NCBI GenBank assembly: GCA_035565675.1 | Contig: DATMSA010000043.1 | Location: 1 to 25,719, forward strand | Length of the DNA: 25,719 nucleotides | Direction of reading: 5' to 3' | From: Capillimicrobium sp035565675 | Lineage (GTDB): Bacteria > Actinomycetota > Thermoleophilia > Solirubrobacterales > Solirubrobacteraceae | In this document: positions 8,230 to 15,516 of the stretch, one piece after another | How positions within the stretch are numbered: position 1 is the stretch's first letter | Layout of the letters: every line of letters starts with the position of its first letter | Made by a program: the position numbers and the translations under genes | Notes under the pieces: model-generated | Database searches by the model: none | Told to the model about the DNA's origin: nothing | What the model saw: the letters and a program-made list of their open reading frames with translations, nothing else

Positions 8230-8631
8230 ATGGGCGCCCTCGACTTCACCGCAGCCGTTCCCGGGACCGCCAGCCGCAGCGGGTCGTTCCCGGTGCGCCG
8301 CCTCGGCGACCGGCTCGCGGTCGTCAGCGCGGGCGCGCGCTTCGACGAGCCGACGGCCCGCAGCTACGCCCAGGCGGTGCTGCGCGCCACGCACGACGGC
8401 GTCAGCGAGCTCGTGCTCGACCTGTCGGCGGTGCGCCAGCACGCCTGGCCGGCGATCTACGCGCTGTGCGAGCTCGAGGCGCACCTCGTGGAGGCGTGCT
8501 GCGACCTCGTCGCGGTCGCCGCCGAGGACCTCCTCGCCCGCGACCTGCAGGCGGTCGGGCTCGAGCGCGTGTGGACGCTGCGGCCCTCGGTGCCCGAGGC
8601 GCTCAGCGAGCTGCTCGCGCGACCGGTCTGA
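8230..8631 (+). CDS. Divergent STAS-domain protein lacking the phosphoserine motif
   Basis: The 133-residue protein has the STAS layout of strand, helix, strand DGVSELVLDLSAV, helix, strand and final helix. Canonical anti-anti-sigma factors carry D-S-S/T-G after the LDLSGV strand, the Ser/Thr being the switch phosphorylated by RsbW-type kinases. Here the aligned residues 72-75 are A-W-P-A, so the site is gone. It may be a constitutive or decoy binder, or a structural partner in a stressosome-like assembly. It follows the SpoIIE/HATPase and zinc exporter genes and has its own sigma-B-like promoter. Its 3' end overlaps the convergent nucleotidyltransferase-fold gene by 29 bp. The STAS call rests on fold pattern and context and is moderate. 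Confidence 0.65.
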   Translation: MGALDFTAAVPGTASRSGSFPVRRLGDRLAVVSAGARFDEPTARSYAQAVLRATHDGVSELVLDLSAVRQHAWPAIYALCELEAHLVEACCDLVAVAAEDLLARDLQAVGLERVWTLRPSVPEALSELLARPV

Positions 8632-9190
8632 GCTCGCCGGCCGCCGCCGGCATGACGTCCAGCTCGCGCGCCAGCGCCAGGAAGCCGCGCGCGTGCGGCG
8701 AGGCCGCGGTCGCTCGGGCCAGCGCGTCCCAGTCGATCTGCTCGCGCAGCGCCCGCACGATCTGCAGCGGCCCGGCGAAGTCCAGGTAGTGGTCGTTGAA
8801 CGCCAGCAGCTTCGCGGTCAGCAGGTCCTCGACCGCGAGCACGGGCATGTCGATCGCGGCGACCGCCATCACGTCGGCGCGGGCCAGCGCGGCGGCGACG
8901 TCGACGCCGGTCAGCTCGAAGATCAGGTCGACGAGCACGTCGCCGTCGTAGGCCTTCAGCAGCCAGCCCTCGGGCGGGCGCTCGGCGCGCAGGCCCGCGT
9001 CGGCCAGCGCCGCCTGGGCGCGCTCGGCCGCCGACGGCGCGACGACGAAGTCGAGGTCGCCGCAGGTCTCCGGCCCGCCGCGGGCCCACGCGGCGACGCT
9101 GCCGCCGAGCGCGTAGGGCACGTCGGCGTCGCGCAGCACCGCCGCGCAGCGGCGCATCGTGCCCTTGATGGCGTCGAACGTGACGTCCAC
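8603..9190 (-). CDS. Nucleotidyltransferase-fold protein
   Basis: The 195-residue protein has the minimal nucleotidyltransferase signature G-G-S-x(n)-D-x-D: YALGGSVAAWARGG followed by CGDLDFVV near residues 28-50. A third acidic candidate is in VLVDLIFELTG. A helical second half contains VLAVEDLLTAKLLAFNDHY, as in MNT/AbiEii-like and DUF-type nucleotidyltransferases that often act as toxins, antitoxins or aminoglycoside adenylyltransferase relatives. No HEPN or AbiEi partner gene is adjacent, so a toxin-antitoxin role is not supported. The start is GTG at 9190 with a GAGGTGG sequence upstream at long spacing. It is convergent with the STAS gene and divergent from the phosphoesterase gene. Confidence 0.7.
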   Translation of the reverse strand: MDVTFDAIKGTMRRCAAVLRDADVPYALGGSVAAWARGGPETCGDLDFVVAPSAAERAQAALADAGLRAERPPEGWLLKAYDGDVLVDLIFELTGVDVAAALARADVMAVAAIDMPVLAVEDLLTAKLLAFNDHYLDFAGPLQIVRALREQIDWDALARATAASPHARGFLALARELDVMPAAAGELRPVARAAR

Positions 9191-9198
9191 GGGCGGCG

Positions 9199-9222
9199 GT
9201 TACCCACCTCGGCCCCGGGTAG
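9199..9222 (+). promoter_or_regulatory. Second sigma-B-like promoter, before the phosphoesterase gene
   Basis: GTTACC (9199-9204) and GGGTAG (9217-9222) are separated by 12 bp, close to the arrangement at 8194-8218. The predicted transcription start falls at about 9229-9232, the very point where the phosphoesterase frame must begin. The spacing is one base shorter than at the other site and the -35 match is partial. Confidence 0.4.
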
Positions 9223-9231
9223 ACCGGGCGC

Positions 9232-9990
9232 ATCCAGGCGAGCCCCGACACGCTGCGCGTCGCCGCCGCCGGCGACATCCACTGCCGCGAGGCCCAGCAC
9301 GAGCAGGTCTGCGCGGCGTTCGCGCAGCTCCGCGGCAACGCCGACCTCGTCCTGCTCGCCGGCGATCTGACGACCCACGGCGAGCCCGAGCAGGTGACCG
9401 TGCTCGCCGACGCCTGCCGCGACCTCGACGTCCCGGTCTTCGCCGTGCTCGGCAACCACGACTGGCACGCGAACCGCGTCGACGAGCTGGGCCCGATCCT
9501 CGCGGACGCCGGCGTCACGCTGCTGCAGCGCGACTGGGCGATCTGCGAGATCGGCGGCGTCGAGGTCGGGATCGTCGGCGTGAAGGGCTTCGTCGGCGGC
9601 TTCCCCGGCTCGCACCTGCCCGACTTCGGCGAGCCGCTGCTGCGGGCCGTCTACCGCGAGACGAGCGCCGACGTGGAGGCGCTCGACGCGGGCCTGCGCG
9701 AGGTCGCGCACTGCCCGGTGCGCTGCGTCGTGCTCCACTACGCGCCGATCGGCGACACGCTGGTCGGCGAGCAGGAGGGGATCTGGACGTTTCTGGGCAC
9801 CGATCGCCTGGCCGCTCCGATCGCCCAGCACGAGCCGGACCTCGTGGTCCACGGCCACGCGCACGCCGGCACGTTCGCCGGAGCGATCGGCTCCACCCCG
9901 GTCCACAACGTCTCGGTGCCGGTGATCGGCCAGGACTTCTGGACCTTCGAGATCCCCTGCGCCGCGCGGCCGACGTCGCCGGTGCACTGA
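9232..9990 (+). CDS. Calcineurin-like metallophosphoesterase, no canonical start codon
   Basis: All five metallophosphoesterase motifs are present in order: GDIHC, LLAGDLTTHG, VLGNHDWHAN, VLHYAPIGDT and HGHAHAGTF. These bind two metal ions and hydrolyse phosphomono- or diesters; the substrate is unknown. The first two motifs lie before the first GTG in this frame (9394), so a start there would give a dead fragment. Upstream, the frame is bounded by TAG at 9220-9222, and no ATG, GTG or TTG lies between. Possible starts are ATC at 9232 (reading IQASPDTLRVAAAGD) or CTG at 9253. A one-base change from ATG to ATC, or a sequencing error, would also explain it. Given coordinates assume ATC. Function class is strong; start is uncertain. 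Confidence 0.8.
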   Translation: MQASPDTLRVAAAGDIHCREAQHEQVCAAFAQLRGNADLVLLAGDLTTHGEPEQVTVLADACRDLDVPVFAVLGNHDWHANRVDELGPILADAGVTLLQRDWAICEIGGVEVGIVGVKGFVGGFPGSHLPDFGEPLLRAVYRETSADVEALDAGLREVAHCPVRCVVLHYAPIGDTLVGEQEGIWTFLGTDRLAAPIAQHEPDLVVHGHAHAGTFAGAIGSTPVHNVSVPVIGQDFWTFEIPCAARPTSPVH

Positions 9991-10016
9991 GCGCCGCCGC
10001 GCCCCGCCCCGCCTGA

Positions 10017-10035
10017 ACCGTCCGCCGCCGACGGT
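10017..10035. repeat. Short inverted repeat after the phosphoesterase gene
   Basis: ACCGTC (10017-10022) and GACGGT (10030-10035) can pair across a 7-base loop. It lies 27 bp after the stop codon and 29 bp before the next promoter, a place where a terminator is expected. No U-run follows, so termination is only a possibility. Confidence 0.3.
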
Positions 10036-10063
10036 GCGCGAAACCCCTGCACATCGCGCCATG

Positions 10064-10091
10064 TTGACGATCGTACATGATCCTGTATACC
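10064..10091 (+). promoter_or_regulatory. Promoter of operon A (transport and SDR genes)
   Basis: TTGACG (10064-10069) is followed after 16 bp by TATACC (10086-10091), a good sigma-70 type promoter. Transcription would start near 10098, giving a leader of about 27 bases that contains the Shine-Dalgarno sequence. The 18-bp palindrome at 10073-10090 covers the spacer and -10 box, so a bound regulator would block RNA polymerase. Confidence 0.65.
10073..10090. promoter_or_regulatory. Predicted GntR operator, site 1
   Basis: GTACATGATCCTGTATAC, an imperfect palindrome with half-sites GTACA and TATAC separated by 8 bp. It shares 14 consecutive bases with site 2 (16367-16384). It is AT-rich within very GC-rich DNA and overlaps the -10 box of operon A. 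Assignment to the GntR protein encoded at 24594-25259 is an inference from the four-site distribution. Confidence 0.7.
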
Positions 10092-10124
10092 GTGCCTCCA
10101 ACGTCGAGCGAGGAGAGGGACTTC

Positions 10125-11378
10125 ATGGGTCGAAGGGCATTCCCGCTGGTCGCCGCCGGGATGGCGGCCGTGGCACTGGCGCTCACCGCGTGCGGCTCAG
10201 CCGACGAGGAGCCGTCGTCGTCGCAGGCCGCCACCGCGGACGCGGCGACCGCGTCGTCCGAGCAGGCCGAGGCGTCCGGCGCGCCGATCGAGGTCGGCGG
10301 GCTGGCGTCGCTCACCGGGCCGTTCCCGTTCCCGGACGCGACGAAGGCGGCCGCCGCCGTCTTCGAGGAGGTCAACGCCGCCGGCGGCGTCAACGGGCAT
10401 CCGATCGAGTACCACGTCGAGGACGACAAGGGCGACCCCGCCGTCGCGACGCAGGCGGCCCGTTCGCTGATCCAGCAGCAGGACGTGGTCGGCCTGGTCA
10501 GCGGCGCCAGCCTCCTGGAGTGCGCCGTCAACGCGCCGTTCTACCAGCAGTCCGGCACGCGCGACGTGACCGGCATCGGCACGTCGCCGCAGTGCTTCAG
10601 CACGCCGAACATCGCGCCGGTCAACACCGGGCCGTTCGCCGGCATCACGGTGTCGATGTACTACGCGTCCGAGGAGCTCGGGCACGACAAGGTCTGCGTC
10701 ATCGGCAACCAGCCCGACGGCTGGAACGACGCGCTGACGGCCGCCGTGGACCGCTGGTCGCAGCTCAGCGGCCTGGAGCCGGCGATGGTCGACTTCGGCC
10801 TCAACGCGACCGACGACCTCACGCCGTTCCTGCTGCGCGCGGTCAAGGCGGGCTGTCAGGCGCTCGTCCTGGAGGACGTCGACTTCCAGACGATCGCCGC
10901 GGTCAAGGCCGTCGACACGCAGGGCATCGAGGGCATGGACCTCCTGCCGCTGACGACGTCCTACAGCGAGCAGGTGGCCGAGGCGCTCGCCAACAGCAAG
11001 GCGATCAACAGCGGCGCGATCCGCCTGTTCGCCAACTCGGAGTTCGAGCCGTTCACCGGCGACTCCCCCGCCAACGAGGAGTGGCGGGCGCTGATGGAGA
11101 AGCACGACATCCCGCTCACGTCGACCGCGCAGGGCGACTACATCGCCGCCAAGGCGTTCATCGCCGCGCTGGAGACGATCGAGGGCGAGCCGACGCGCGA
11201 GGCGGTCGGCGAGGCGCTGGAGAACCTGACCTCGTTCGAGACGCCGATGATGGGCGTGCCGTACGCGTTCGGGCCGGGCGACGCGCACAACCCCAACCAG
11301 GCGAGCAAGTTCGTCCAGCTCAAGGACGGGGCGTGGGAGGTCGTCACGCCGGACTGGATCGTCCTGCCGCAGGACTGA
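10125..11378 (+). CDS. Branched-chain-amino-acid-type ABC transporter solute-binding lipoprotein
   Basis: The 417-residue type-1 periplasmic binding protein feeds the Liv-type permease encoded next. The N-terminus MGRRAFPLVAAGMAAVALAL leads to lipobox LTAC, so Cys23 should be lipidated and anchor the protein outside the membrane. A low-complexity Ser/Ala/Glu linker (about 24-55) precedes the binding domain. It begins VGGLASLTGPFPFPDATKA and continues AAGGVNGHPIEYHVEDDKGD, both typical of the Peripla_BP_6/LivJ family. The ATG at 10125 has a strong Shine-Dalgarno (GAGGAGAGG) and gives a proper signal peptide. An upstream in-frame ATG at 10077 lies inside the promoter and is rejected. Such proteins bind amino acids, amides, aromatic acids or other small organics; the ligand here is unknown. 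Confidence 0.92.
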   Translation: MGRRAFPLVAAGMAAVALALTACGSADEEPSSSQAATADAATASSEQAEASGAPIEVGGLASLTGPFPFPDATKAAAAVFEEVNAAGGVNGHPIEYHVEDDKGDPAVATQAARSLIQQQDVVGLVSGASLLECAVNAPFYQQSGTRDVTGIGTSPQCFSTPNIAPVNTGPFAGITVSMYYASEELGHDKVCVIGNQPDGWNDALTAAVDRWSQLSGLEPAMVDFGLNATDDLTPFLLRAVKAGCQALVLEDVDFQTIAAVKAVDTQGIEGMDLLPLTTSYSEQVAEALANSKAINSGAIRLFANSEFEPFTGDSPANEEWRALMEKHDIPLTSTAQGDYIAAKAFIAALETIEGEPTREAVGEALENLTSFETPMMGVPYAFGPGDAHNPNQASKFVQLKDGAWEVVTPDWIVLPQD

Positions 11379-11388
11379 GGCACGGCGG

Positions 11389-12246
11389 ATGCTGCAGTCG
11401 ACGGTCGCGGGTCTGACCTCGGGCGGGGCCTACGCCCTGCTCGGGGTCTGCGCCGTGCTTATGTACCGGATGGTCGGCGTCGTCCACTTCGCGCAGGCGG
11501 CGGTGGCGACGTTCGGGACGCTGGTCGCGGCCGAGCTGTTCCACGACGGGACGCCGATCGCGGCCGCGGCCGCGATCGGCGTGGCGATCGGCGCCGGGCT
11601 GTCGCTCCTGCTGGGCGCGGTGATGGCGATCTGGTTCGCGCAGGCGCCGATCGAGGTGCGCTCGACCGTGGCGATCGCGATGCTGCTCGGCCTGCTGACC
11701 GTCGGCTCGCGGCTGTTCAGCGGGTCGCCGCGCGAGATGCCCGACCCGTTCCCCGGCGCGGCCTTCCGGATCGGCGACGCGGTGGTGACCACGTCCGCGC
11801 TCGTCGTCATCGCGTTCACGGTCGCGCTGGCGGCCGGCGTCGGGCTGCTGCTGGCGCGCACGCGCTTCGGCGTCCTCGTGCGGGCGCTGTCCGAGCGGCC
11901 GGTGACCGCCGAGCTGCTCGGGATCCGCGTGCGGGCGCTGAGCGTGGCGGTGTGGACGGGCGTCGGCGCGGCCGCGACGTTCGGCGTCTTCGTGGTGGCG
12001 CCGACGCGCCCCAGCGACTTCACGAGCCTCAGCCTGCTGATCCTCCCCGGGCTGGCCGCGGCGCTGATCGGCCTGTTCCGCCACGTGTGGGTGGCGCTCA
12101 CCGGCGGCCTGGCGATCGGCCTGGCCGAGGGGCTGCTCACCCACTTCGGCAGCGTGAGCGCGTACCGGCAGGTGATCCCGTTCGCGGTCGTGCTCGTCGT
12201 CCTGCTGTGGTCGCAACGGCGGGAGGTGTGGGATGTCGCGCGCTGA
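11389..12246 (+). CDS. LivH-type ABC transporter permease
   Basis: A 285-residue inner-membrane permease with about eight hydrophobic helices. The N-terminal GLTSGGAYALLGVCAVLMYR and VVHFAQAAVATFGT are hallmarks of LivH; the helix ending RPVTAELLGIRVRALSVAVW is the cytoplasmic coupling region that meets the ATPase. It pairs with the LivM part of the following fusion protein. The ATG at 11389 lies 10 bp after the binding-protein stop, and the end overlaps the next gene by 14 bp, so the genes form one operon. Confidence 0.9.
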   Translation: MLQSTVAGLTSGGAYALLGVCAVLMYRMVGVVHFAQAAVATFGTLVAAELFHDGTPIAAAAAIGVAIGAGLSLLLGAVMAIWFAQAPIEVRSTVAIAMLLGLLTVGSRLFSGSPREMPDPFPGAAFRIGDAVVTTSALVVIAFTVALAAGVGLLLARTRFGVLVRALSERPVTAELLGIRVRALSVAVWTGVGAAATFGVFVVAPTRPSDFTSLSLLILPGLAAALIGLFRHVWVALTGGLAIGLAEGLLTHFGSVSAYRQVIPFAVVLVVLLWSQRREVWDVAR

Positions 12247-13954
12247 CCGCCGGACGGCGCTGACCGCGCTCGCCGCGGCCGCGGCGGTCGTGGCCGTCGC
12301 GCTGCTGCCGCTCGTCGTCGACGACTACTGGACCTACCTGGCCACGAGCGCGCTGATCCTCGGCCTGGTCGCCGCCAGCATCGGCGTCGTCACCGGCCGC
12401 GCCGGGATGCTGTCGCTCTGCCAGCTCTCGTTCGCCGCCGTCGGCGCCTACGGCGTGGCCTGGTGCCAGGCGCACGCGCCCGGCCTGCCGTTCGTCGTCA
12501 AGGCGCTCATCGGCACGCTGCTCGCGGTGCCGGTCGGCGTCCTCGTCGGGCTGCCGGCCCTGCGCCTGCGCGGCGTGAACCTGGCGATCGTCACGCTGAC
12601 GTTCGCGGTGGCGGTCGCCGCGGTCCTGGCCGACCAGGGCTTCCCAGGCGCCAACAGCGGCACGATCGTCGAGCGCCCCGGCTTCGCCGAGACCGACGCC
12701 GCGTACTTCCGCTTCGTGTGGGTCGCGTTCGTCGTCGTCGCGCTGCTGCTCGCGTGGGCGGGACGCCGCCGTCTCGGCGCCGCCTGGCTGGCCGTCCGCC
12801 AGAGCGAGCGCGCGACCGCCGCGCTGGGCCTGAGCGTCGTGCGCATCAAGCTCGGCGCGTTCGCGGTGGCGGCCGCGGTGGCGGGGCTGGCCGGCGCGCT
12901 GTCGGCCGGGCAGACGGGCGTGCTCACCGCCGCGACGTTCTCGCCGCTGGCGTCGCTGAGCGTGTTCGCGCTGGCGATCTTCATCGGCGCGCAGTACCCG
13001 GTGGGCGCGGTGGCGGCCGGGGTGCTCGTCGCGTTCTTCCCCGAGATCCTGCGCCGGCTCGGCCTGCCCCAGGACCTCGGCGACGTGCTGTTCGCGCTCG
13101 GCGCGATCCAGGCGCTGAGCATGGGCTCGAGCGTCGTCGGGCGGGCGCGCTCGGCGCTCGCGGCCCGAGCGGCGGCCCGGGCGGCGTCCGCGCCGGCGGC
13201 GCCGCCACCCGCACCGGCGCGCGCGCCGGACCGGCGGCGCCCGGGCGGCGCGCCCGTGCTGCAGGTCGACGGCCTCACGGTCCGCTTCGGGGCGGTCGTC
13301 GCGCTCGACGGCGCCGCGCTGACCGTGCCCGAGGCGACGGTCTGCGGCCTCATCGGTCCCAACGGCGCCGGCAAGTCGACGATGATCGACGCCGTGAGCG
13401 GCTTCACGCCGTACGCCGGCACGGTGCGCCTGGACGGCCGCGCCGTCGACGCCCTGCCCCCGCACCGGCGCGCCCGCGCCGGGCTGCGCCGCACGTTCCA
13501 GCACGACCGCACGATCGGCGCCCTGCGCGTCGGCGAGTACGCCCGCCTGGCGGCGCCCGCGGGCACCGCGGACCGCGACATCGCCGAGGCGCTCGCGTTC
13601 CTCGGCTGCCCGGCGCCCGACGTGCCGCTCGAGCGCGTGGACGTCGGCGGCCGCCGGCTGGTCGAGCTGGCGGCAGCGCTGTGCGGCCGCCCGCGGGTGG
13701 TGCTCGTCGACGAGCCGGCCGCCGGCCTGGCGGAGGCCGAGTCGCGCGACCTGGCCGAGCGGCTGGCCGCGATCCCGGAGCGCTTCGGCGCCGCGGCGCT
13801 GGTCGTCGACCACGACATGGAGCTCGTGCAGCGCGCGTGCGCGCACGTCACCGTGCTCGACTTCGGACGCGTGATCGGCGAGGGCAGCCCGGCCGAGGTG
13901 CTGTCCACGCCCGACGTCGTCGCCGCCTACCTGGGCGAGGCGGTGCCGGCATGA
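12233..13954 (+). CDS. LivM permease - LivG ATPase fusion protein
   Basis: A 573-residue protein. Residues 1 to about 300 are a LivM permease with about eight helices and the motif TGRAGMLSLCQLSFAAVGAY. An Ala/Pro/Arg-rich linker (about 303-340) joins it to a LivG ATPase with Walker A GPNGAGKS at 375-382, Q-loop region RRTFQHDRT, Walker B VVLVDEPAAGL near 493 and the H-switch VVDHDME. The signature is VDVGGRRLVELAAAL in place of LSGGQ, a variation seen in LivG relatives of this type. Fusion fixes permease and ATPase stoichiometry on one side of the transporter; LivF provides the second ATPase. The start ATG lies inside the end of livH. Assignment is firm. Confidence 0.9.
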   Translation: MSRADRRTALTALAAAAAVVAVALLPLVVDDYWTYLATSALILGLVAASIGVVTGRAGMLSLCQLSFAAVGAYGVAWCQAHAPGLPFVVKALIGTLLAVPVGVLVGLPALRLRGVNLAIVTLTFAVAVAAVLADQGFPGANSGTIVERPGFAETDAAYFRFVWVAFVVVALLLAWAGRRRLGAAWLAVRQSERATAALGLSVVRIKLGAFAVAAAVAGLAGALSAGQTGVLTAATFSPLASLSVFALAIFIGAQYPVGAVAAGVLVAFFPEILRRLGLPQDLGDVLFALGAIQALSMGSSVVGRARSALAARAAARAASAPAAPPPAPARAPDRRRPGGAPVLQVDGLTVRFGAVVALDGAALTVPEATVCGLIGPNGAGKSTMIDAVSGFTPYAGTVRLDGRAVDALPPHRRARAGLRRTFQHDRTIGALRVGEYARLAAPAGTADRDIAEALAFLGCPAPDVPLERVDVGGRRLVELAAALCGRPRVVLVDEPAAGLAEAESRDLAERLAAIPERFGAAALVVDHDMELVQRACAHVTVLDFGRVIGEGSPAEVLSTPDVVAAYLGEAVPA

Positions 13955-14667
13955 GCGCGGGCCTGGCGGTGCGCGACCTGACCGTGCGGCGCGGCGGCTC
14001 GACGATCGTGCGCGACGTGAGCCTCGAGGCGCGCCCCGCCGCGGTGACGGTGCTGCTCGGGGCCAACGGCGCGGGGAAGACGACGCTGCTGGAGGCGATC
14101 TCCGGCGTGATCCCGGCCGCCGGCGGCGACGTCCGCCTCGACGACGCGCCGCTGGGCTCCCTCGGCCGCCGCGACCGGGCGCGGCGGGGCCTCGCCCACG
14201 TCGAGCAGGGCCGCACGACGTTCGCCACGCTCACCGTCGAGGAGAACCTCCGCGCCGCCGCGGCCGACCGCGACGCGGTCGAGGCCGGTTTCGCGCTGTT
14301 CCCCGAGCTGCGGCCGCGGCGCGACACGCCGGCCGGCCTGCTGTCGGGCGGCGAGCAGCAGATGCTCGTGCTGGCGCGCGCCCTGGCCATGCGGCCCAAG
14401 GCGCTGTTGGTCGACGAGCTGTCGCTCGGGCTCGCCCCGGCGATCGTCCAGCGGCTCATGCCCGTCCTGGGCGAGCTCGCGAGCGAGGGCGTGGCGCTGC
14501 TGGTCGTCGAGCAGTACGCCGGGCTGATCCTCGAGGTCGGCGCCCACGCGTACGTGATGGCGCGCGGCCGGATCGTCTACGACGGCCCCTGCGAGCCGCT
14601 GCGCGAGAGCACCGACATCCTGCGCGGCGCGTACCTGGCCGCCGGCGGCGCCGGAGGGGCGCGATGA
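13951..14667 (+). CDS. LivF-type ABC transporter ATP-binding protein
   Basis: The 238-residue ATPase has Walker A GANGAGKT at residues 37-44, signature LLSGGEQQMLVLARAL, Walker B ALLVDELSLGLAP and H-switch-region VVEQYAG. The Tyr/Ala after VVEQ and the LSLGLAP stretch are typical of LivF, as distinct from LivG. It is the second ATPase of the importer. ATGA overlaps couple it to the fusion gene upstream and to the SDR gene downstream, which ties transport directly to the dehydrogenases. Confidence 0.92.
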   Translation: MSAGLAVRDLTVRRGGSTIVRDVSLEARPAAVTVLLGANGAGKTTLLEAISGVIPAAGGDVRLDDAPLGSLGRRDRARRGLAHVEQGRTTFATLTVEENLRAAAADRDAVEAGFALFPELRPRRDTPAGLLSGGEQQMLVLARALAMRPKALLVDELSLGLAPAIVQRLMPVLGELASEGVALLVVEQYAGLILEVGAHAYVMARGRIVYDGPCEPLRESTDILRGAYLAAGGAGGAR

Positions 14668-15485
14668 CGCCCCGGCGCATGGAGGGCCGCCGGGCGCTGA
14701 TCACCGGGGCCGCCGACGGGATCGGGGCCGAGATCGCGCGCCGGTTCGCCGCGGAGGGCGCCGCGGTGGCGGTCACCGGCCGGGCGACCGGCCGCGGGCG
14801 CGGCGAGCGCGTGGCCGACGAGATCCGCGCCGCGGGCGGCCGGGCCGACTTCCTCGTCCTGGACGTCGCCGACCCGGACTCGGTGGAGGCCGGCGTGGCG
14901 GCCGCGCGCGACCGGCTGGGCGGCCTCGACGCGGTCGTGACCGCGGCCGGCGTCGGCTGGCATCCCGACCAGCGCCGGCCCTCGGTGGTCGACCTCGCCG
15001 ACGACCACTGGCGCTACGTGCTCGACGTGAACCTCGTCGGCACGTTCCTCGTCGCGCGGGCGGCGGCGCGGTCGATGGTCGCCGACGGCGTGGCGGGCAC
15101 GATCCTCACGGTCGCCTCGGTCTCGGCGCGCAAGCCCAGCGGCGGCGTCTACGCGGTCTCCAAGGCGGCCGTGTGGATGCTCACCCGCGTGCTCGCCGAC
15201 GAACTCGGCCCGCACGGGATCCGCGTCAACGCGGTCGCCCCCGGCTACACGGACACGAAGCTGCTGCGCGAGCGCGCGCTGGCGACGCTCGGCCCCGACG
15301 CCGACGAGGCCGCGCTCGCCGACTGGTACCGCCGCGCCGGCGAGCTGGTCCCGCTGCGCCGCGTCGGGCAGCCGGGCGACGTCGCCGACGCGGCCGTGCT
15401 GCTCAGCGGGCCGGGCGGCGCGTACCTGACCGGCTCGCTGCTGCACGTCGACGGCGGCTACGCCTCGGCGACCGCGGGCGGATGA
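14664..15485 (+). CDS. Short-chain dehydrogenase/reductase, copy 1
   Basis: A 273-residue classical SDR for NAD(P)-dependent alcohol/ketone interconversion. The cofactor motif GAADGIG (TGxxxGIG) is near residue 17, and DVADPDS and AAGV mark later strands. Active-site Tyr163 and Lys167 sit in VYAVSKAAV, with a Ser-containing stretch VASVSARKP before them. The end reads TGSLLHVDGGYAS. The start overlaps livF (ATGA), and MTPRRMEGRRALITG gives normal spacing. The motif AVSKAAVWMLTRVLADELGP is identical in the next gene, so the two are close paralogues. Substrate unknown; likely an alcohol imported by the neighbouring transporter or a pathway intermediate. Confidence 0.88.
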   Translation: MTPRRMEGRRALITGAADGIGAEIARRFAAEGAAVAVTGRATGRGRGERVADEIRAAGGRADFLVLDVADPDSVEAGVAAARDRLGGLDAVVTAAGVGWHPDQRRPSVVDLADDHWRYVLDVNLVGTFLVARAAARSMVADGVAGTILTVASVSARKPSGGVYAVSKAAVWMLTRVLADELGPHGIRVNAVAPGYTDTKLLRERALATLGPDADEAALADWYRRAGELVPLRRVGQPGDVADAAVLLSGPGGAYLTGSLLHVDGGYASATAGG

Positions 15486-15516
15486 CGACACACCGATGAG
15501 AGGAGCACGGACGCGG

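Noticed and set aside
5110..8484. A reverse-strand open frame of more than 1,100 codons opposite the SpoIIE and zinc-exporter genes
   Set aside because: It is rich in Arg, Gly, Asp, His and Val with no domain, and is the antisense shadow of clear plus-strand genes in very GC-rich DNA.
8603..9190. Toxin-antitoxin or AbiE-type defence module
   Set aside because: Only the nucleotidyltransferase-fold protein is present, and no HEPN, AbiEi or other partner gene lies beside it.
9394..9990. A shorter phosphoesterase starting at GTG 9394
   Set aside because: It would lack the first two metal-binding motifs, which are intact just upstream in the same frame.
10077..10124. In-frame ATG start for the binding protein at 10077
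   Set aside because: It lies in the promoter and operator, and would put 16 residues before a good lipoprotein signal peptide that has its own strong ribosome site.
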